Source of the DNA: JBDKFK01 sp039798745
Lineage (GTDB): Bacteria; Patescibacteriota; Microgenomatia; UBA1406; GWC2-37-13
Reading direction: 5' to 3'
Length of the DNA stretch: 64,000 nucleotides
NCBI GenBank assembly: GCA_039798745.1
Contig: JBDKFK010000001.1
Location: 1-64,000 of the forward strand
Of this stretch, positions 18,352 through 26,131 are shown in pieces. The notes under the pieces were generated by a model that had not been told where the DNA came from, did no database searches, and saw only the letters and a list, made by a program, of their open reading frames with translations. Position 1 is the first letter of the stretch. Each line of letters begins with the position of its first letter. The translations under genes were made by a program, and so were the position numbers.

Positions 18352-19025
18352 AGTTCATATCCCCCTTTTCTATTGTCTTTTATAAGCTTACCATCTTTCA
18401 TTACCAACACACGTTTCTTTAGGCTATTCACTATATCGCTGTTATGGGTGGCGAACAGTATTGTTTTTGTTCCCTCGAGTTTTTTGAATATTCTCATTAT
18501 CTCCCATGTGGTTTTAGGATCAAGGTTACCTGTGGGTTCGTCCGCCAGAATGATATCACGGTTACCGACAATGGCTCGGGCTATCGCCACACGTTGAAGT
18601 TCGCCAGCAGATAGCTGAGTAGGAAACTGAAGTTCTTTATGTGTAAGGTTTACCAGCTCAAGAGCTTCCATAACCTCTTTTTTTACCTGATAGTCGTGCA
18701 TGCCGATTACCTGTAGACTAAGGGCAATATTTTCATAGACATTTTTGTCACTAAGTATTTTAAAATCCTGAAAAACAACACCTATCCGCTGACGAAGTTT
18801 ATGAATATTTTTGAATCGTTTTGTAGAGATATCTGTATCGTCAATAATAATAGTGCCTGAGGTTAATAAAAGTTCACGCAGGAGTAATTTAAGTATGGTT
18901 GTTTTACCTGCTCCCGAGGGTCCGACAAGAAATACAAATTCGTTATCATCGACCTGAAATGAAACCTGATCCAGTGCCAGGTTATCAAAGGCGTATTTTT
19001 TTGTGACTTTGTCAAATGTTATCAT
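18348..19025 (-). CDS. ftsE: Cell division ATP-binding protein FtsE
   Basis: 225 residues from ATG 19025 (MITFDKVTKKY); the frame opens 6 codons earlier. All ABC motifs are intact: Walker A GPSGAGKTT, Q-loop VVFQDFKIL, signature LSAGELQRVAIARA, Walker B IILADEPTGNLDP and the H-loop ATHN. The Q-loop and signature match FtsE closely. It pairs with FtsX in the membrane at the division site. prfB lies two genes upstream, the same neighbourhood as in many Gram-positive genomes. Confidence 0.93.
   Translation of the reverse strand: MITFDKVTKKYAFDNLALDQVSFQVDDNEFVFLVGPSGAGKTTILKLLLRELLLTSGTIIIDDTDISTKRFKNIHKLRQRIGVVFQDFKILSDKNVYENIALSLQVIGMHDYQVKKEVMEALELVNLTHKELQFPTQLSAGELQRVAIARAIVGNRDIILADEPTGNLDPKTTWEIMRIFKKLEGTKTILFATHNSDIVNSLKKRVLVMKDGKLIKDNRKGGYEL
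18361..18365 (-). promoter_or_regulatory. Strong ribosome binding site for ftsX inside ftsE
   Basis: Minus-strand GGGGG nine bases before the ftsX ATG. One of the few clear Shine-Dalgarno sequences seen in the window. Confidence 0.6.
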
Positions 19026-19081
19026 GATAATAATCTCGAACACCCCGCATTAATGGTATTACATACATAGGGAAGGGCTAG

Positions 19082-19513
19082 TTATTTTAAGATCTCAACA
19101 TACCCAACATCCATAAGCCATCCGGCTTTTTCTCCCTGGAATGTTTTACCCCATACACGCACTTTTTTTCCTGTGTAGGGAGCTAAATCAACAGTTGTAG
19201 AAGTCAAATATACACTCTGTGACACACCACCCGGACGGTCAAGATGATAGTTTCCTTCACCTTCTATGCCGCCTTCTTTTAACATCCCTTCTACTTTGTC
19301 GGGAAATGTTTCTTTATCTGCGATACCAACACTTTTTTCGACGACAGCGTCTGAAACCAATCCTGCCTCTTTGGCTGAGTTACTAGTTTTAGGCGCGCTG
19401 AGAATATAGCCTGTAACGGTACCGAGGGCGACGGCTATAAGAAGGGATAGTATCAATAGTTTGGATGAACCTGATGACGGATCTATATCATGAATAAGTT
19501 TTTGGTTTGTCAT
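19082..19513 (-). CDS. Membrane-anchored protein with small C-terminal beta domain, unknown
   Basis: 143 residues from ATG 19513. One N-terminal membrane helix (LLILSLLIAVALGTVTGYIL), a charged spacer containing DKVEGMLKEGGIEGEGNYHL, and a C-terminal stretch with YLTSTTVDLAPYTGKKVRVWG and GWLMDVGYVEIL that reads as a small beta-barrel (OB-like). I do not recognise a named family; such proteins seem typical of CPR genomes. It lies between prfB and ftsE on the same strand, so it may be co-expressed with the division module. Confidence 0.6.
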   Translation of the reverse strand: MTNQKLIHDIDPSSGSSKLLILSLLIAVALGTVTGYILSAPKTSNSAKEAGLVSDAVVEKSVGIADKETFPDKVEGMLKEGGIEGEGNYHLDRPGGVSQSVYLTSTTVDLAPYTGKKVRVWGKTFQGEKAGWLMDVGYVEILK

Positions 19514-19576
19514 AATATCATTTAGGATAGCAAGGTTCTGACAAAAAAACAAGCGGGGAAGATGTATAAGAAGTGA

Positions 19577-20584
19577 TTATTTTTTTAGATATTCCTGAAT
19601 AAACTCATCGAGGTCGCCGTCGAGGACTTTCTCTACCTGTGTTTCTTCATGATTCGTACGTAAATCTTTAATGAGTTTGTAAGGGTGCAATACATATGAG
19701 CGTATCTGTCTACCAAATGAGGCTATTTTATCTTTTTTGAACGTATCCATTGCATCTTGTTTCCGTTCTTCTTCAATCTGCCAAAGCTTTGCCCGCAGTA
19801 TTTTAAGAGCGTTTTCTCTATTCTGCCCCTGCTGTCTTTCGGTCTGGCAGGAAACAACTATACCTGATGGTTTATGAGTAAGGCGGACAGCCGAAGATAC
19901 CTTATTTACATTCTGTCCTCCATGGCCTCCGGCGCGGAAGAATGCCCATTCCAGATCCTCTTCCTTTATATCAATAGATTTTTCCTCAATCATAGGGAGT
20001 ACCTCGACAAGAGCAAACGATGTCTGTCGCAGTTTGTCAGCATTAAACGGAGACTGTCGTACAAGCCGGTGAACACCTGCTTCTGCCTTTAGGTAGCCAT
20101 AAGCAAATGATCCGTATACGTTTATAATAGTACTTTTAATCCCCGCTTCCTCTCCTTCTACTCTGTCAATCTCATCAAACTTCCAGCCTTTGCGCTCAAA
20201 ATAGCGCATATACATACGAAATAGCATATTGGCCCAGTCCATCGCCTCAGTTCCTCCCTGGCCTGCGTGTATAGAGAAGATCGCGTCCCCGCGGTCATAA
20301 TGTCCATTCAGAAACATAATTACCTGATATTTTGAGATGAGTTTTTCGGCTTCTTCAAGCTCATTTTCTTCAAAGTAGAGCTGCATCATCTCAATATCGT
20401 CAGTCTCTTTTTTAAGAAAGTTTATTCTTTTCATAGTTTCGCTCGATGCCTGAGGATCAGCCCAGAACGAAGCGTCATATGTTTTTGCTTCAAGAGCCTG
20501 GAGTTCCTGCTTTTTGCTCGCAAGGTCTGCTTTTTGTATGATATTGGCCAGTTTTTCTTCCAGTTCCTTTTTTTTGTCTTCCAT
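19577..20584 (-). CDS. prfB: Peptide chain release factor 2
   Basis: 335 residues. RF2 reads UGA and UAA stops and triggers peptide release. The tripeptide recognition motif SPF (178-180) marks it as RF2 rather than RF1, and the catalytic GGQ is at 222-224 (GGHGGQNVNKV). The N-terminus is about 25 residues shorter than in E. coli or Bacillus, and the programmed +1 frameshift with internal UGA is absent; the gene reads in one frame from its ATG. TATAAT (20611-20616) and a modest AGGA lie upstream. Its presence shows that UGA is a normal stop here. Confidence 0.94.
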   Translation of the reverse strand: MEDKKKELEEKLANIIQKADLASKKQELQALEAKTYDASFWADPQASSETMKRINFLKKETDDIEMMQLYFEENELEEAEKLISKYQVIMFLNGHYDRGDAIFSIHAGQGGTEAMDWANMLFRMYMRYFERKGWKFDEIDRVEGEEAGIKSTIINVYGSFAYGYLKAEAGVHRLVRQSPFNADKLRQTSFALVEVLPMIEEKSIDIKEEDLEWAFFRAGGHGGQNVNKVSSAVRLTHKPSGIVVSCQTERQQGQNRENALKILRAKLWQIEEERKQDAMDTFKKDKIASFGRQIRSYVLHPYKLIKDLRTNHEETQVEKVLDGDLDEFIQEYLKK

Positions 20585-20610
20585 ATTTATTTATCCTATC
20601 AGAACAATAT

Positions 20611-20616
20611 ATTATA
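20611..20616 (-). promoter_or_regulatory. -10 box of prfB
   Basis: TATAAT on the minus strand, 26 bases before the prfB ATG; the -35 region is weak. Confidence 0.4.
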
Positions 20617-20652
20617 CTATAGACAATCAGGGGAGTCACTCAATCTGGATGG

Positions 20653-22113
20653 TTATTTAAAGTCTTTAGCGACGATGACAATAACATCGGCTGTAGAAGA
20701 TTCTTCGAGCGTTGTAATAGTGGGGGAGGCTACATTATCAGCAAGATCATTTTTGACAGCATTTCCAAGGTTGGGAGTAGATTTTTTTACCTGAATCTCT
20801 GTAGTTGTGTACTCAAAATTATCCGCGTTTCCGGTAAGGATTTCTTCGTACCCCTTTGCTTTCAGCGCGTCCTTTACATCGTTTGCCTTGCCGGCTATAC
20901 CCGAACCATTGAGCACTTTTACTTTTACTTCGGCTCTGGCTATAGCGGGTGTGGGAGTAAAGGTGGGAGACGGACTTACCGGCAATGGTGAAGGTGTGAC
21001 GGTTACTATGGTCTGATTATTGCCAAGGAAGCTCAGAGGACTCATATTCAGTTTAGATAGTCCAAGAAGTACTACAAACGACAGCGCAAAAGAACCTACA
21101 AAAAGAGATATCTCTTTCAGTGGCAGCTTTACCTGAGGCCGGGAAAATGTTGTTTTTTTCAACACATCACCTGCGCGTTTTTTGAAGAAAGAGAAGTTTT
21201 TATTTTCGAGTGAAAAGATAAAGGCACCTATACAGACGTCATACTTAAGAAACTGAATAGGTGTTGTCTGGTTTGAAACCAAAAGTTTAAGATAGTCCTG
21301 ATAGAACTCGGGTATTATCTTTTTAAGCGGGTTTGTCCAGATGCCGACCTGTTTTGTAAATGTATCCTGTCTTACGCTCTCAGAATTGTCGCCGGAAAGA
21401 ATAAGTCTATTAATCTTTTTTCCCTTCTCTTCATTCTTAACCGCTTCCTGTTTGAGAATTTTTTCTATATTGGTGGTTTCTTTTATCGCAGTCTCTATTG
21501 TCCGTTCAGCATCAAGCGGACCATAGGAGTCGTAAAGATAGCCTGTTATGCGATCAACATCGAGATTCGCGTATAAAATATACTCTTTCTTATCTTTTCT
21601 CAGTGTTTTCTCGAAAAGTTTGAAATAGGCTAGCGATTCCGGTACGAGCGCGGTGATCTGAAGGTTGATAAGACTAAACGCTTCATGATATTTTTTTAGC
21701 ACGTCTTTACTAATCGCGTAGAATATAATCTGTTTTTCTTTCTCGTTCTCTTGGATATAATAGTCGAAGAGGCAGTTATCGATGTCTGTGGGAATGTTCG
21801 CTCGGGCTTTATCTTTAATAAAAGGAGTTACTGCGGAAGGGGCAATGTCCTTTGGCACTTCGGCCCGTACGTAATAAAAAGCCTTTTGAGGCAGTATAAG
21901 ACATACCTCTTTATCTTTTACCTGAGAAGGGGAGAGCGAAGTAATGGCCTCTTTGATAGCCGAGGCAAGTACATCGGTGTTATTGACATGCTCCTTGTCC
22001 AAAAGATCAACCTGATGCTTCTTTTCATAGAAAGCACTTTCGAACTGACCAAGTAAGGTCTTTTTCAGGTAGAGCAATTTAATTTGATTTTTATCCAGAT
22101 AAAGATACAACAT
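20653..22113 (-). CDS. PilM-like actin-fold protein fused to LytR_C domain
   Basis: 486 residues (second of two adjacent ATGs; the first is 22116). Residues 1-330 resemble the PilM/GspL actin-like fold, with an N-terminal LYLDKNQIKLLYL strand, KEVCLILPQKAFYYVRAEVP, and NLDVDRITGYL as a possible phosphate-binding turn. A membrane helix lies at about 343-365, then a Ser/Thr/Pro linker, and an outside LytR_C domain (VKVKVLNGSGIAGKA). A cytoplasmic actin-like part tied through the membrane to an envelope domain suggests a scaffold linking wall or pilus machinery; no other pilus genes are near. A -10 TATAAT sits 7 bases before this ATG. Confidence 0.7.
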   Translation of the reverse strand: MLYLYLDKNQIKLLYLKKTLLGQFESAFYEKKHQVDLLDKEHVNNTDVLASAIKEAITSLSPSQVKDKEVCLILPQKAFYYVRAEVPKDIAPSAVTPFIKDKARANIPTDIDNCLFDYYIQENEKEKQIIFYAISKDVLKKYHEAFSLINLQITALVPESLAYFKLFEKTLRKDKKEYILYANLDVDRITGYLYDSYGPLDAERTIETAIKETTNIEKILKQEAVKNEEKGKKINRLILSGDNSESVRQDTFTKQVGIWTNPLKKIIPEFYQDYLKLLVSNQTTPIQFLKYDVCIGAFIFSLENKNFSFFKKRAGDVLKKTTFSRPQVKLPLKEISLFVGSFALSFVVLLGLSKLNMSPLSFLGNNQTIVTVTPSPLPVSPSPTFTPTPAIARAEVKVKVLNGSGIAGKANDVKDALKAKGYEEILTGNADNFEYTTTEIQVKKSTPNLGNAVKNDLADNVASPTITTLEESSTADVIVIVAKDFK

Positions 22114-22120
22114 CATTTCA

Positions 22121-22126
22121 ATTATA
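22121..22126 (-). promoter_or_regulatory. -10 box of a leaderless PilM-like transcript
   Basis: TATAAT, 4 bases before the first ATG and 7 before the second; TTGTTT lies 18 bp upstream. Transcription should begin at or inside the first ATG, favouring the second as the start. Confidence 0.45.
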
Positions 22127-22192
22127 ATAGAGATTCTAAAAAGAAAACAAGTATTATTTACCTAAATGTTAATTTAGCCACGGAATACGCAT

Positions 22193-23953
22193 ATGGAAAA
22201 TCAGACGGAGCTTATAAAATCAAAAATTGATATCGTAGAATTCATAGGAAGTTATATCCCTGTCAAAAAAGCAGGACGAAGTTATAAGGCAAACTGCCCG
22301 TTTCATAACGAGAAATCTCCCTCCTTTGTTATCTCACCTGAACGGCAGATATGGCACTGTTTTGGAGCATGCCATGATGGAGGAGACGCTATTAAGTTCC
22401 TTATGAAGTGGGAAAATATTACATTTTATGAGGCGTTAAAGGAGCTGGCAGTAAAGGCAGGCGTTAAACTGGAGTCTGTAGGATTTGAAGATAAAGAATG
22501 GAAAACCAAAGAAGTATTGATGCGTATCAATGTTCTGGCTGCTGATTATTTTGAATATATACTACATAGTACCCCGTATGGAAAAGAGGCATTGACCTAT
22601 TTGGAGGGCAGAGCACTGCATCCTAAGATGATTAAAACCTTCAAGCTGGGTTATGCTCCGCAATCGTGGGATTCACTTCTGAGATTTTTGAAGAAGAAAA
22701 ATTACAAAGAAGAAGACATCTACAATGCCGGCCTTCTGTCACAGAGCGGCAGTGCTCACTATTATGATCGGTTCCGTGGCCGCATAATGTTTCCTATAAA
22801 AGACATCCGAGGCAACATTATTGGATTTTCAGGCAGATTATTGAGCTCAGATCCGGGTGCGGCTAAGTATGTAAATACTCCTGAAACAACAATCTATCAT
22901 AAACGCGAGAGTCTGTTTGGCATTCATCTTGCGAAAGATGGTATTAAAAAGCAGGACAATGTTCTTCTGGTAGAGGGTGAGTTTGATATGATTCTTCCCT
23001 ATCAGCATGGTGTTGAAAACGTAGTCGCGATAAAAGGGTCAGCAGTTACGAAAGAACAGTTAGGAGTGCTTAAAAGGCTGACAAAGAAAGTAACGCTCGC
23101 CCTTGATGCTGATGCGGCAGGTGAGGACGCGGTAAAACGCGGTATTAGGGAGGCTGAAGAACTGGAGTTCGATATCAGTGTTGTAACGGTAGAGAATGGC
23201 AAAGATCCAGACGAAGCAGTGCGCAACGACCATGTGGCGTTTAAGAAATCACTGCAGCATGCAGTACCGATATATGATTTTCTTATCACACTTGCTATAA
23301 AAACACATGGTGACAGCAGCCCCTACGCGAAGAAGCAAATCGGAGATGACATAGTTCCCTATATAGGACGGATTCATAATCCTATCGTTCAGTCCTATTA
23401 CATCAAAAAAATTGCTGCTCTTCTGGATGTGAGTGATGAGAGTGTTGAACGACTGACAAGAAACTCAAACCGGCAAAAAAAACCTGCGCGACCGTTTGTT
23501 TCGGCACAGGCAAGCACCCCACCGGACCGGCGTATCATGATGGAGCGTTTTCTTGTTAGCTATATTCTTCAGAGTGATAACCCTTATACTGTAGTGGATC
23601 AGGCCTTCGAGATACTTTCGTATGAAGATTTTACCGTACCTGCTCTCGCCAAAATATGTGCTGCCCTTATTGAGTACAAAAAGTCACACCCGCAGCGATT
23701 TGATATAAAAGAGTTTGTCCCCACACTTGCAGCGGAACTGCAACCTGTGTGTGATGAAGTTTATATGTATACCGGAAATGATCCGGATCAGCAACCTAAT
23801 CTAACAAGGGTTGCTAACGAAATAAAGAAGACATCTCTCAAGAAACGTATCTCTGATTTATTGGAACAATCTGATGAACCAGATAAAGAAAAACAAATCG
23901 CCTCATTGTCCGAAATGTTGAGAGAGGTAGAAAAAAGGGCTTCCTCAGTGTAA
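22193..23953 (+). CDS. dnaG: DNA primase
   Basis: 586 residues. DnaG makes RNA primers for replication. The N-terminal zinc site has C35, H38, C56 and C60; the last pair is spaced C-x3-C (HCFGACHDGGD) instead of the usual C-x2-C. The TOPRIM domain has VEGEFDMI and the acidic ALDADAAGEDAVKR. The rest is the RNA polymerase domain and a helical C-terminal region for helicase binding. The sigma factor gene follows by 13 bases, the classic dnaG-rpoD pairing, here without rpsU in front. Confidence 0.95.
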   Translation: MENQTELIKSKIDIVEFIGSYIPVKKAGRSYKANCPFHNEKSPSFVISPERQIWHCFGACHDGGDAIKFLMKWENITFYEALKELAVKAGVKLESVGFEDKEWKTKEVLMRINVLAADYFEYILHSTPYGKEALTYLEGRALHPKMIKTFKLGYAPQSWDSLLRFLKKKNYKEEDIYNAGLLSQSGSAHYYDRFRGRIMFPIKDIRGNIIGFSGRLLSSDPGAAKYVNTPETTIYHKRESLFGIHLAKDGIKKQDNVLLVEGEFDMILPYQHGVENVVAIKGSAVTKEQLGVLKRLTKKVTLALDADAAGEDAVKRGIREAEELEFDISVVTVENGKDPDEAVRNDHVAFKKSLQHAVPIYDFLITLAIKTHGDSSPYAKKQIGDDIVPYIGRIHNPIVQSYYIKKIAALLDVSDESVERLTRNSNRQKKPARPFVSAQASTPPDRRIMMERFLVSYILQSDNPYTVVDQAFEILSYEDFTVPALAKICAALIEYKKSHPQRFDIKEFVPTLAAELQPVCDEVYMYTGNDPDQQPNLTRVANEIKKTSLKKRISDLLEQSDEPDKEKQIASLSEMLREVEKRASSV

Positions 23954-23966
23954 AATTACAAATAGT

Positions 23967-25055
23967 ATGAAACAAAAATACGCTAAATCCTTCAAGGACT
24001 TACTTAAACAAGGTGAAGATGACGGGTTTTTGGTACAGGATGACATTCTTATGGTCTATCCCGAACCCGAAAAACACGTTGAAGAAATTGACGAGTTCTT
24101 CAATCTCGCATTTCAGAAAGGTATAGATATTTTTGAAACAATATCTACCCGTGAAGAAAGCGAAGCAAATAAATCTGCTGAAGAAATTGAAAAAGAGCTT
24201 GAGCAGCTGGTCAGTCTTAAGCATGGAGAATCTCTCGACCCTATTAAAAAATATCTTAAGGAAATTGGTAAAACACCACTTCTTACATTTGAGGAAGAAA
24301 TAGAGCTCGCGAAAAAATATGAGAAAGATGATGAAATCGCCAAAGAAAAACTTATCAGAGCAAACTTGAGACTTGTAGTATCGATAGCTAAGAAATATCT
24401 GGGCAGAAGACTTTCTTTCCTTGATCTTATTCAGGAGGGAAACAAAGGCCTTATCCGCGGGGTCGAAAAATATGATTGGAGAAGAGGCTTTAAATTTTCT
24501 ACATACGCCACATGGTGGATCCGTCAGGCGATAACCCGTGCGATAGCAGACCAATCAAGAACCATCCGTATTCCTGTTCATATGGTTGACCAGATAAACA
24601 GGTTCTACAAAACACAGCGGCGCTTAGTACAAAAGCTGGGTAGAGAGCCTGCAGTAAAAGAAGTGGCAAAAGAAATGCAGCTTACCGTTGAGGAAGTGGA
24701 GAACTTAATGAAGATTTCCCAGCAACCCAAATCTCTTTCCACACCGGTCGGAGATGATAAAGAAGCCACCCTTGAACAGTTTGTTGCCGATCAGAGTCAG
24801 CCGACTCTCTATGACAAAGTATCACGCGAACTTCTTAAAGACGCTCTTCAGAAAGTACTCGACACATTGTCACCACGGGAACGAAAAGTACTTATCATGA
24901 GATTTGGTCTTGAAGACGGTAAACCGAAAACCCTTGAAGAGGTGGGTAAAGAGTTCAAAGTAACCCGGGAACGAATAAGACAGATAGAGGCAAAGGCTAT
25001 CCGTAAGCTGAAACATCCAACACGTGCGAGAAAATTGAAGGATTTTCTTGAGTAA
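23967..25055 (+). CDS. rpoD: Primary sigma factor RpoD/SigA
   Basis: 362 residues, a compact housekeeping sigma factor. Region 1.2 (DPIKKYLKEIGKTPLLT), region 2 with RANLRLVVSIAKKY, DLIQEGNKGLIRGVEKYDWRRG and FSTYATWWIRQAI (the -10 reading helix), region 3, and region 4.2 (TLEEVGKEFKVTRERIRQIEAKA, which reads -35) are complete. The N-terminal region 1.1 is short and acidic. Intact regions 2.4 and 4.2 agree with the TTGACA/TATAAT-type promoters seen across the window. Co-transcribed with dnaG. Confidence 0.95.
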   Translation: MKQKYAKSFKDLLKQGEDDGFLVQDDILMVYPEPEKHVEEIDEFFNLAFQKGIDIFETISTREESEANKSAEEIEKELEQLVSLKHGESLDPIKKYLKEIGKTPLLTFEEEIELAKKYEKDDEIAKEKLIRANLRLVVSIAKKYLGRRLSFLDLIQEGNKGLIRGVEKYDWRRGFKFSTYATWWIRQAITRAIADQSRTIRIPVHMVDQINRFYKTQRRLVQKLGREPAVKEVAKEMQLTVEEVENLMKISQQPKSLSTPVGDDKEATLEQFVADQSQPTLYDKVSRELLKDALQKVLDTLSPRERKVLIMRFGLEDGKPKTLEEVGKEFKVTRERIRQIEAKAIRKLKHPTRARKLKDFLE

Positions 25056-25085
25056 GTAAGTCGAGCATTGAAAATATGGTAGTAT

Positions 25086-25100
25086 TAGTAGGATCTACTA
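25086..25100. promoter_or_regulatory. Palindromic candidate operator before the XRE gene
   Basis: TAGTAGGATCTACTA: perfect 6-bp arms around GAT. It covers the likely -35 position (25094-25099) of a TATAAT at 25117-25122. The half GGATCTA recurs inverted at 25135-25141 (TAGATCC). This fits autorepression by the regulator at 25164, but binding is inferred. Confidence 0.4.
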
Positions 25101-25163
25101 TCTGATCTTTGTAGCCTATAATCGATCGTCTTAATAGATCCTATACATTATCATAGTACGTAT

Positions 25164-25382
25164 ATGCGTGGGAATTTCTTTTATCGAAGGCTGGGTGACA
25201 GTATACTTAACGAGCGGAAACGTCAGAAATTGTCTCAAGAACAGTTGGCTCTTCTTTCAGAAATAGATAGAACATACCTTGCCCGGATAGAGGAAGGCAA
25301 AGCAAATCCCAGTATAAAAATATTATATAAACTCTCGCGGATATTGAGAGTAAAACTATACGATCTTCTTAAAGGTTTATAA
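25164..25382 (+). CDS. XRE-family helix-turn-helix regulator
   Basis: 72 residues, almost entirely one HTH_3/Cro-C1 domain: GDSILNERKRQKLSQEQLALLSEIDRTYLARIEEGK, with the recognition helix at DRTYLARIEEG, ending in ILRVKLYDLLKGL. Such single-domain proteins bind palindromes as dimers and usually control themselves or their neighbours. The palindrome at 25086-25100 is a natural candidate site. It lies 52 bases before the CPBP protease gene and may share its transcript. No toxin or restriction partner is adjacent. Confidence 0.85.
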   Translation: MRGNFFYRRLGDSILNERKRQKLSQEQLALLSEIDRTYLARIEEGKANPSIKILYKLSRILRVKLYDLLKGL

Positions 25383-25434
25383 CATAAGCATTTCCTACTT
25401 GATAATATCCCAAAAAAAGAGTACATTAATTAGG

Positions 25435-26100
25435 ATGAAACCAAAAACTTCGCCGACGCAAAAGGTACTTAATACGTGGGCAATTATCCTTATCATATGG
25501 AGTATATACCGCGCAAAGTTTCAGACCAATCTTCCGTTATGGCTCGATGAATTTATTGCCAAGCCTTTAGTTTTTCTCTTACCGGTATATTACTTTATTA
25601 CGCGGGTTGAGAAGAAGGAATTTTTTTCAGGCATTGATTTCAAACCAAAGATCAAAATGAGTGATATCCTAATAGGTTCTTCTATTGGTTTTATATTTTT
25701 TCTAAGTGGAGTGCTAAGCAACTATGTTAAGTATAAAACAATCATACCTGCCTCGGGCAATACGCTAACCCTTGGGATTATTGTTCTTTATATATTTGTT
25801 TCTCTTGCAACGAGTATATCGGAGGAAGTCCTTTCAAGAGGTTTTGTGTTGAAACGACTCTATGAAGATTCGAAAAATATTTTCACATCCTCATTTTTAG
25901 CGAGTATCCTTTTTTTCTTTCTGCATGTACCTATTTTATTTACCAGTCAGAAGATAATCGGATTTTTATTGCTTAGAGTTATGGTGACCGATATGATTCT
26001 TAGTCTGGCTATATCTATTCTTTACCTGCAACGAAGAAGTCTCATTATTCCCATACTGATTCACGCATTTTATAACCTCAGCATTTATCTCTTTCTTTAA
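25435..26100 (+). CDS. CPBP-family intramembrane metalloprotease
   Basis: 221 residues from ATG 25435 (a TTG at 25399 is in frame). Multi-helix membrane protein with the CPBP (Abi/CAAX prenyl protease-like) motifs: EEVLSRGFVLKRLYE (motif 1, catalytic Glu pair and Arg), FFFLHVP (motif 2 His) and LIHAFYNLS (motif 3 His and Asn). In other bacteria these proteases process small peptides or regulators. The preceding XRE gene hints at a regulated pair, but no substrate gene is visible. Confidence 0.8.
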   Translation: MKPKTSPTQKVLNTWAIILIIWSIYRAKFQTNLPLWLDEFIAKPLVFLLPVYYFITRVEKKEFFSGIDFKPKIKMSDILIGSSIGFIFFLSGVLSNYVKYKTIIPASGNTLTLGIIVLYIFVSLATSISEEVLSRGFVLKRLYEDSKNIFTSSFLASILFFFLHVPILFTSQKIIGFLLLRVMVTDMILSLAISILYLQRRSLIIPILIHAFYNLSIYLFL

Positions 26101-26117
26101 TCGGCGATACTCATGCG

Positions 26118-26123
26118 TATAAT
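26118..26123 (+). promoter_or_regulatory. -10 box close to the TPR glycosyltransferase start
   Basis: TATAAT, 8 bases before the ATG at 26132, giving a transcript with almost no leader. No good -35 seen. Confidence 0.4.
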
Positions 26124-26131
26124 ATCTTAAT

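Noticed and set aside
20000..20060. GGHGGQNVNKV as an ArfB-like catalytic loop in RF2
   Set aside because: Similar NVNKV-type loops occur in regular RF2 proteins (for example in cyanobacteria); the SPF motif settles the identity.
19577..20584. Programmed frameshift in prfB
   Set aside because: The gene reads in a single frame with no internal UGA; the shorter N-terminus starts from a clear ATG.
24000..24554. Long open frame antisense to rpoD (184 codons)
   Set aside because: It lies wholly inside the well-supported sigma factor gene, has a low-complexity Phe/Lys-rich product and no promoter of its own; a shadow frame.
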